In this document: positions 21,826-25,662 of the stretch, in pieces
Layout: each line of letters begins with the position of its first letter
How positions within the stretch are numbered: the stretch's first letter is position 1
Source of the DNA: Clostridiales bacterium UBA929
Lineage (GTDB): Bacteria > Bacillota > Clostridia > Oscillospirales > UBA929
Reading direction: 5' to 3'
DNA length: 25,662 nucleotides
Assembly (NCBI GenBank): GCA_002293625.1
Contig: DBDP01000024.1
Coordinates: forward strand, 1-25,662
Notes under the pieces: generated by a model
What the model was told of the DNA's origin: nothing
Database searches by the model: none
What the model saw: only the letters and a program-made list of their open reading frames with translations
Program-made: the position numbers and the translations under genes

Positions 21826-23040
21826 TTATTTTGAGATTACCCAAAACGGACCTTTCGCGTCCGCACCCTTGTTAGCTTCCTCCAGAATGAGAGACAGATC
21901 CCAAAGCTGATTACTCCGGCTGACGCTGGCAGGATCGGCGACGATAATCATTCCGTCTTCCGTGACGCCGCGCAGAACGATGAAATGCCCCTGACTGGTG
22001 AAGTGTCCCTTTGACATGACGGCGATGACCAGTTTCCCGTCCGCGAGCGCGTCCGCGACCTTCTGACCGTCCCGCCCGACCCCTTCCGCAGACAGTCCGT
22101 AATGCCGCGCGCCGTCCGGGATGAGGGTATGCCTGCTTCCTTTTCCTTCTACATAGTAGCCGTTCACGGAAGCCCAATCCGCGATTTCCACGGGAGTAAC
22201 CGTTTTGCCTGACAGAGAGGATACCACAATAGCTAATGCGGTCGGACCGCAACCGGAACGTCCTATTGTTCCGGTTTTTCCGTATGGCAAGTCACTCCAT
22301 CGGGAATCCGTTTGGTTGAAATATGTAACGTCCGTCTCGCCTTCGGTGAAGGTTATATCTCCGTAGTCTGTTCCTTCGGTGTAATCCTCGTTGTCTTGTT
22401 CCTCCGTCATGGAGGTTACCAAAAGCTCCGCCCAGTTACGCTGCTCCTCCGAAAACCCCAGCAGTTCCATCAGCGCGTCCGGGAGAATGTCCCACACTTC
22501 GATTTTTATGAGTGTTAACCCTACGGAGATACTATGCCGTAGCTTATCCGAAGCCATTTTCGCGATCGCGCTTTCGGAAATCACATTCAAATCCTGTTCG
22601 TAATGGACGGCGATTATCGCGATGAACCAGTTCAAGCCGGTGTTGCCGTCGTCCGTGTTAATCTCAATCGGCAGAGTATTCTTGAACGGCGCGCTCAGTA
22701 TTTGTATCACCGAATCGGTCGTCCGTTTGATGATGTCGTCAAAACGGTCATAGACTCCGGAGATATCAATCGCGAGTTCCGTCATGTTCTTAACGCCCTC
22801 GTTCTCATTGCCGATCCACCCGAACAGGTAATGCGGTATGGAAGCGAAGATGATTACGGGAAGCAGGAGTACGAGGATCAAGATAACCGCTACCACTTTC
22901 AACAGCTTGGGCAGATACTGGCGTGTCGCCTCCGCCGCCGCACCGTATGTGCCTCCTGCGGCTGCTCCTTTCGCGATTCTGGCTGCTTTTGCCGCAATCT
23001 CGGCGGTATTGGCGCTTCTTGAGCCGGTTTCATTGTCCAT
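21826..23040 (-). CDS. Membrane-anchored C39-like peptidase domain protein of the transfer operon
   Basis: A 404-residue protein with an Ala/Lys-rich N-terminus, one membrane helix ('VVAVILILVLLLPVIIFASI', about 49-68), a helical region and, from about 235, a Peptidase_C39-like domain. The expected active-site residues are visible: Gln243 ('FNQTDSRW'), Cys264 ('GRSGCGPTALA'), His352 ('GHFIVLRG') and Asp369 ('VADPAS'). Many Gram-positive conjugation systems encode a membrane-anchored wall hydrolase (lysozyme-like plus NlpC/P60 or CHAP) at this place. Here the C39-like fold takes that position, so a peptidoglycan or protein substrate outside the membrane is inferred. ATG 23040 has GGAGA upstream and overlaps the VirB6-like gene by 11 bases; ATG 23064 is less likely. 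Confidence 0.85.
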   Translation of the reverse strand: MDNETGSRSANTAEIAAKAARIAKGAAAGGTYGAAAEATRQYLPKLLKVVAVILILVLLLPVIIFASIPHYLFGWIGNENEGVKNMTELAIDISGVYDRFDDIIKRTTDSVIQILSAPFKNTLPIEINTDDGNTGLNWFIAIIAVHYEQDLNVISESAIAKMASDKLRHSISVGLTLIKIEVWDILPDALMELLGFSEEQRNWAELLVTSMTEEQDNEDYTEGTDYGDITFTEGETDVTYFNQTDSRWSDLPYGKTGTIGRSGCGPTALAIVVSSLSGKTVTPVEIADWASVNGYYVEGKGSRHTLIPDGARHYGLSAEGVGRDGQKVADALADGKLVIAVMSKGHFTSQGHFIVLRGVTEDGMIIVADPASVSRSNQLWDLSLILEEANKGADAKGPFWVISK

Positions 23041-25051
23041 CGGATTCTCCTTCCCCGGATTCATCGTTATCCGTATTTACTTGGGGATTCAACTGCTTTT
23101 GGAAATTCTCATTGACGTCGATCGGTTCCTGCGCTTTCGGGAGTTTTGACGTGCGTTGAGTCACTGTCTTCGCGGGCTTCACCGGCGGCGGCGACGTCGG
23201 AGTTACTCCTTTCGGTTTCGGCGGTTCTACTGTCGATTTTGGCGTTGTGCCGTTGTTCATTTTACGAGTGCTTGTTGTCCGGTTTGATTTTGCGCTAGAA
23301 GCGATTGGAGTCGTCGGCGCTTTCGGTTGAGGTGTATGGGAACCCTGCTGCGCGAATAAAGGAGTGGCTCCCTGCTTCGCCGGCTGATGTGCGACCGGCA
23401 GCGGCGATTGTGCCGGGGTCACCGGGAGAGGCGGTTTCGTACCGGAATGGTTTTTCTGCGGGGTAGTTTGTGCCTGCGTACTTGAGGGCTGCTGTGTATC
23501 CGTCCGTGAAGCCGATGTGTTTTGTGTAGTTTGAATCATCGCGCTTTGTTGGGAGGACGGAGCGTTAATCCGCGTTTGCATCGGAGCGGCGTTGCTATGT
23601 ACTGCCGTGGCGGAATGGGACGGTATCGGGTTTTGTCCGCCGGCTTTTTGAGCTTGTCCGACTGGTGTGGGCGGTTTCGGCGATTGCGTCTTCGCGGGAG
23701 CGCTTCGTGAAGAACTCGGTGATGACTTGCCGGACACGCCGCCCGTTTGATGTACCGTATTGCTGTTTGCGTTCATGGTGCTTTTGCTATTATCGGAGGA
23801 TTGAACAACACCGCCGCTGACTGGCAGGGGTTGCATGGAACCTTCCGCTTTTGGATTGAACTGACCGGGTACTGAACCATGTGCTGTTTGTAATGTCTGT
23901 TTAGAATGGTTTAGAGGCGCTTTGGTACCGGGAAGACTACCGTTTTGCATAGCATTCGCAGAGCTTTGAGACAAAAAGGAGAAACCGTTTCCGCTCTGAT
24001 TCGATGCGGATTGCCGGATGCCACTTGAAGAACCGCCAACCGGCGGGTTAAAGGGAGTGCCGGTTGGTTGGGTCGTGTTTTGATAGGCGGCGCTTGTGTT
24101 AATCGGTGAAGCGTATGCTTTGCTGCCGCTGAATCCAGTTGTTGCCGTTGCCGCGCGGGAAGCCGTTGCTCTACCAGCTTTGCCTACTCTGCTGCTGATG
24201 ATATTGGATGTTATTGACTTCCCGACCATCAGCGCCATCATCCCCGGAAAACCGCGTCCCAGCCCGTCTCCTGTGATCGCCGGATTCAACCCGATACGGG
24301 CGATGATACCGTCTATCTTCCGGGCGACGCGCGCCAGCGCGATCACCAAGATGAGCCATGGGATCGCGGAAAGTCCTTTCGGAAAACTCGTCATGGCGGA
24401 AATGATCAGCTTGACGAACACGACGTTTAGGATCATCATCAGGCACATACTTCCGTACATCCGCGCCCAACCCTTGAAAATGTCCATTGTGTTCCTGCTG
24501 ACCCCCATCGCGAATGCCAGTGGCGATAGGATGGTAAGAACACCTACGATGACGTATCGCTCCCCGACCTCAAAGAAGAATTTGATTAACTGGAAGATAA
24601 GGATAATCCCCATGATAAGGACAAGGAGCCAGCTCGCGTCTATACTGAACATATTTGAGGAGAGGTCGGGTAGAGATACGCTGTCCGGTATCTGAAGCAG
24701 ATCAACGACCGTTGCGCTGAGACTGAGTCCGATATCGCATATCTGACGACTGCATAGAAGCAGGAACGCGAACACGAAGGTTCGCATAATCAGGATACGC
24801 GGTTCTTCTCCCTCAAAACCGAGTCCGCTCATCATCGACTTTACCGCTTGGAATACAAGGTTCCCCAGCAGCAGCGCCCAACCGACGCCGGTCATGATAT
24901 CGAGGATAACGCCCGATATCGGCACCGACGTTTCAAAATAGGAAAGGTCATTGGAGAAGACGTCCATCAGCGCGTTCATGATGTACTCGCCGGTTTCCCA
25001 TATTAGGCCGTAGAGCCATTCCATCAGCCCTTGAACGATTGAGTTTAGGAT
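23030..25051 (-). CDS. VirB6/TrbL-like polytopic channel protein with long disordered tail
   Basis: About 673 residues. The first 260 hold several membrane helices ('GVILDIMTGVGWALLLGNLV', 'LIMRTFVFAFLLLCSRQI', 'WLLVLIMGIILIFQLIKFFF', 'VIVGVLTILSPLAFAMGV', 'MCLMMILNVVFVKLIISAM', 'IPWLILVIALARVA'), matching VirB6/TrbL-like channel proteins of Clostridial elements (CD0411-type). The last 380 residues or so are low-complexity Pro/Ser/Thr/Gln/Lys-rich and probably disordered. The start is uncertain. A clear GGAGG (25064-25060) points to an ATC codon at 25051; the first ATG is 25024 and lacks a site; a TTG at 25096 lies inside a terminator hairpin. It is followed by the C39-domain gene with an 11-base overlap. 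Confidence 0.85.
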   Translation of the reverse strand: MLNSIVQGLMEWLYGLIWETGEYIMNALMDVFSNDLSYFETSVPISGVILDIMTGVGWALLLGNLVFQAVKSMMSGLGFEGEEPRILIMRTFVFAFLLLCSRQICDIGLSLSATVVDLLQIPDSVSLPDLSSNMFSIDASWLLVLIMGIILIFQLIKFFFEVGERYVIVGVLTILSPLAFAMGVSRNTMDIFKGWARMYGSMCLMMILNVVFVKLIISAMTSFPKGLSAIPWLILVIALARVARKIDGIIARIGLNPAITGDGLGRGFPGMMALMVGKSITSNIISSRVGKAGRATASRAATATTGFSGSKAYASPINTSAAYQNTTQPTGTPFNPPVGGSSSGIRQSASNQSGNGFSFLSQSSANAMQNGSLPGTKAPLNHSKQTLQTAHGSVPGQFNPKAEGSMQPLPVSGGVVQSSDNSKSTMNANSNTVHQTGGVSGKSSPSSSRSAPAKTQSPKPPTPVGQAQKAGGQNPIPSHSATAVHSNAAPMQTRINAPSSQQSAMIQTTQNTSASRTDTQQPSSTQAQTTPQKNHSGTKPPLPVTPAQSPLPVAHQPAKQGATPLFAQQGSHTPQPKAPTTPIASSAKSNRTTSTRKMNNGTTPKSTVEPPKPKGVTPTSPPPVKPAKTVTQRTSKLPKAQEPIDVNENFQKQLNPQVNTDNDESGEGESDGQ

Positions 25052-25085
25052 AAGAGACGCCTCCTCGGTTTTAATTTTTGGGTAT

Positions 25086-25112
25086 GAAAAAAGCAACCGA
25101 TTAACGGCTGCT
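25086..25112 (-). terminator. Rho-independent terminator or leader attenuator before the VirB6-like gene
   Basis: On the minus strand AGCAGCCG (25112-25105), a five-base loop and CGGTTGCT (25099-25092) form an 8-bp stem with one G-U pair, followed by TTTTTT. It ends transcripts of the gene at 25145. Only about 20 bases separate it from the GGAGG of the VirB6-like gene, too few for a promoter, so that operon must depend on read-through or on a promoter upstream of the hairpin. Confidence 0.78.
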
Positions 25113-25144
25113 TGAAGGGTGAATATGGATAATGCGAAAGCTAT

Positions 25145-25551
25145 CTATTTATAATTATTTACTGCTTTTTTAAGATTTTCCCAACATAAATTTTTAATTT
25201 CTCCGTTCCACTTTCTCCGATTACTTATTTCACCGCTCGTAATAATCTTTTTAGAAAGTTCACTCAGTTCTTGTTTGTCAACAGCACAAGAAACCTCAGC
25301 CATCCAAAAAACAAGTTCTCCACATGGAGTATACCGATAGGCTTCGTTTTCCTTATGCTGCTCTTCTTTTATAAGGCAATAATTCATAAGATGCCACCAT
25401 TGGCTGGGATTCTTCAGCTTTGAAACTCTTGCAATCAGTAAGTAACCTGTATCAGCTGTCTGTTGAAATCCTTTTTCCATTAAATCTTTTGTAATATCAC
25501 ACGAAGCGTCTCTTTTATCTTGAAAAAACTTTTAACTTGCGCGTATGTCAT
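25145..25551 (-). CDS. Unknown AT-rich gene with apparent -1 frameshift
   Basis: The downstream frame alone gives 111 residues from ATG 25480, but that start has no ribosome binding site. Upstream, ATG 25551 has a GAGG site and encodes 'MTYAQVKSFF', then runs into a stop overlapping ATG 25480. The downstream frame stays open upstream of 25480 to the T-run (minus strand, 25528-25523) and reads sensibly ('QDKRDASCDITKDLMEKG'). One extra T in the run, or a -1 slip on T TTT TTC, joins both parts into a 135-residue protein. The protein is soluble, with 'GYLLIARVSKLKNPSQWWHLMNYCLI' and a Lys-rich C-terminus; I do not recognise the family. It is clearly more AT-rich than the transfer genes and probably of different origin. 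Confidence 0.6.
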
Positions 25552-25591
25552 TTCTCTTTTTCCTCAATTTCTAATTTATTTTGCACTTCAC

Positions 25592-25597
25592 ATTATA
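25592..25597 (-). promoter_or_regulatory. Possible -10 element upstream of the frameshifted gene
   Basis: A perfect TATAAT on the minus strand lies about 40 bases before ATG 25551. No good -35 hexamer is found at 16-18 bases. The rest of the AT-rich edge 25552-25662 holds no gene that I can support. Confidence 0.35.
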
Positions 25598-25662
25598 GCC
25601 ATAATATGAACCGAACTGATGCCTTTAATAAACTTTATTGGGGGTGTTTACAATATAGCTAC

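Noticed and set aside
21811..21845. Possible terminator between fic and the C39-domain gene
   Set aside because: Only a weak 4-bp stem is seen and no clear T-run on either strand.
24096..24695. 199-residue rightward reading frame opposite the VirB6-like gene
   Set aside because: Shadow of the hydrophobic VirB6-like coding region on the other strand, without a start context.
1..25662. CRISPR array, tRNA or rRNA genes, relaxase, integrase or transposase
   Set aside because: Searched by eye on both strands; no regularly spaced repeats, cloverleaf-type sequences or catalytic motifs of these families were found. A tRNA scan was not possible.

Overview
The window looks like part of an integrative conjugative element or conjugative plasmid from a monoderm Firmicute, most likely of the class Clostridia. 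The reasons are strong GGAGG-type ribosome binding sites, a PrgI/VirB4/VirB6/VirD4 conjugation set of the Gram-positive kind, an S-layer-homology (SLH) protein, and DUF4320/DUF5697-type proteins. These family names are recalled from sequence character, not from a search. Most of the window is moderately GC-rich. Both edges (about 1-900 and 25100-25662) are more AT-rich. No relaxase, integrase, replication gene, rRNA, tRNA or CRISPR array was seen.

Layout. At the left edge a partial rightward beta-propeller-like gene (3-908) meets the leftward operon at a perfect bidirectional terminator (932-971). Leftward genes then run almost without gaps. Going from left to right, which is against transcription, they are: an S1/OB-fold protein, a DUF5697-like protein, the VirD4-like coupling protein, a winged-helix-like protein, a small unknown protein, an HTH protein, a TadV/CpaA-type prepilin peptidase, a secreted CARDB-like protein and an SLH protein. 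A strong promoter (9713-9741) precedes the SLH gene. A 527-base gap (9669-10194) holds a palindrome and degenerate repeat units. Beyond it is a Tad/Flp-like pilus set: two pseudopilins, a small pilin gene split by a group II intron, TadC, a 29-residue membrane peptide, TadB, TadA, a ParA-like ATPase, a CpaB/SAF protein and a degenerate TadZ. This runs directly into VirB4 and PrgI. A rightward VbhA-Fic toxin-antitoxin pair (21039-21810) separates that block from the leftward C39-peptidase and VirB6-like genes. The window ends with an apparently frameshifted AT-rich gene.

How the parts may work together (inference). PrgI, VirB4, the VirB6-like protein and the coupling protein form a conjugative type IV secretion channel, and the C39-domain protein may open the wall. 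The Tad-like genes would build a pilus or pseudopilus. They share what looks like one transcript with VirB3/VirB4, which suggests a conjugation machine with its own Tad-type attachment or mating-pair apparatus. The prepilin peptidase and two exported proteins, one carrying SLH wall-binding domains, would complete the cell-surface part.

The most notable sequence-level finding is an intron of about 820 nt with no encoded protein, on the minus strand at 12123-11304. It has a recognisable domain V with a CGC triad and a GAAA loop. Its predicted excision joins two exons exactly in frame into a 67-residue pilin-like protein, and a candidate EBS1 in the intron is perfectly complementary to the last six exon bases.
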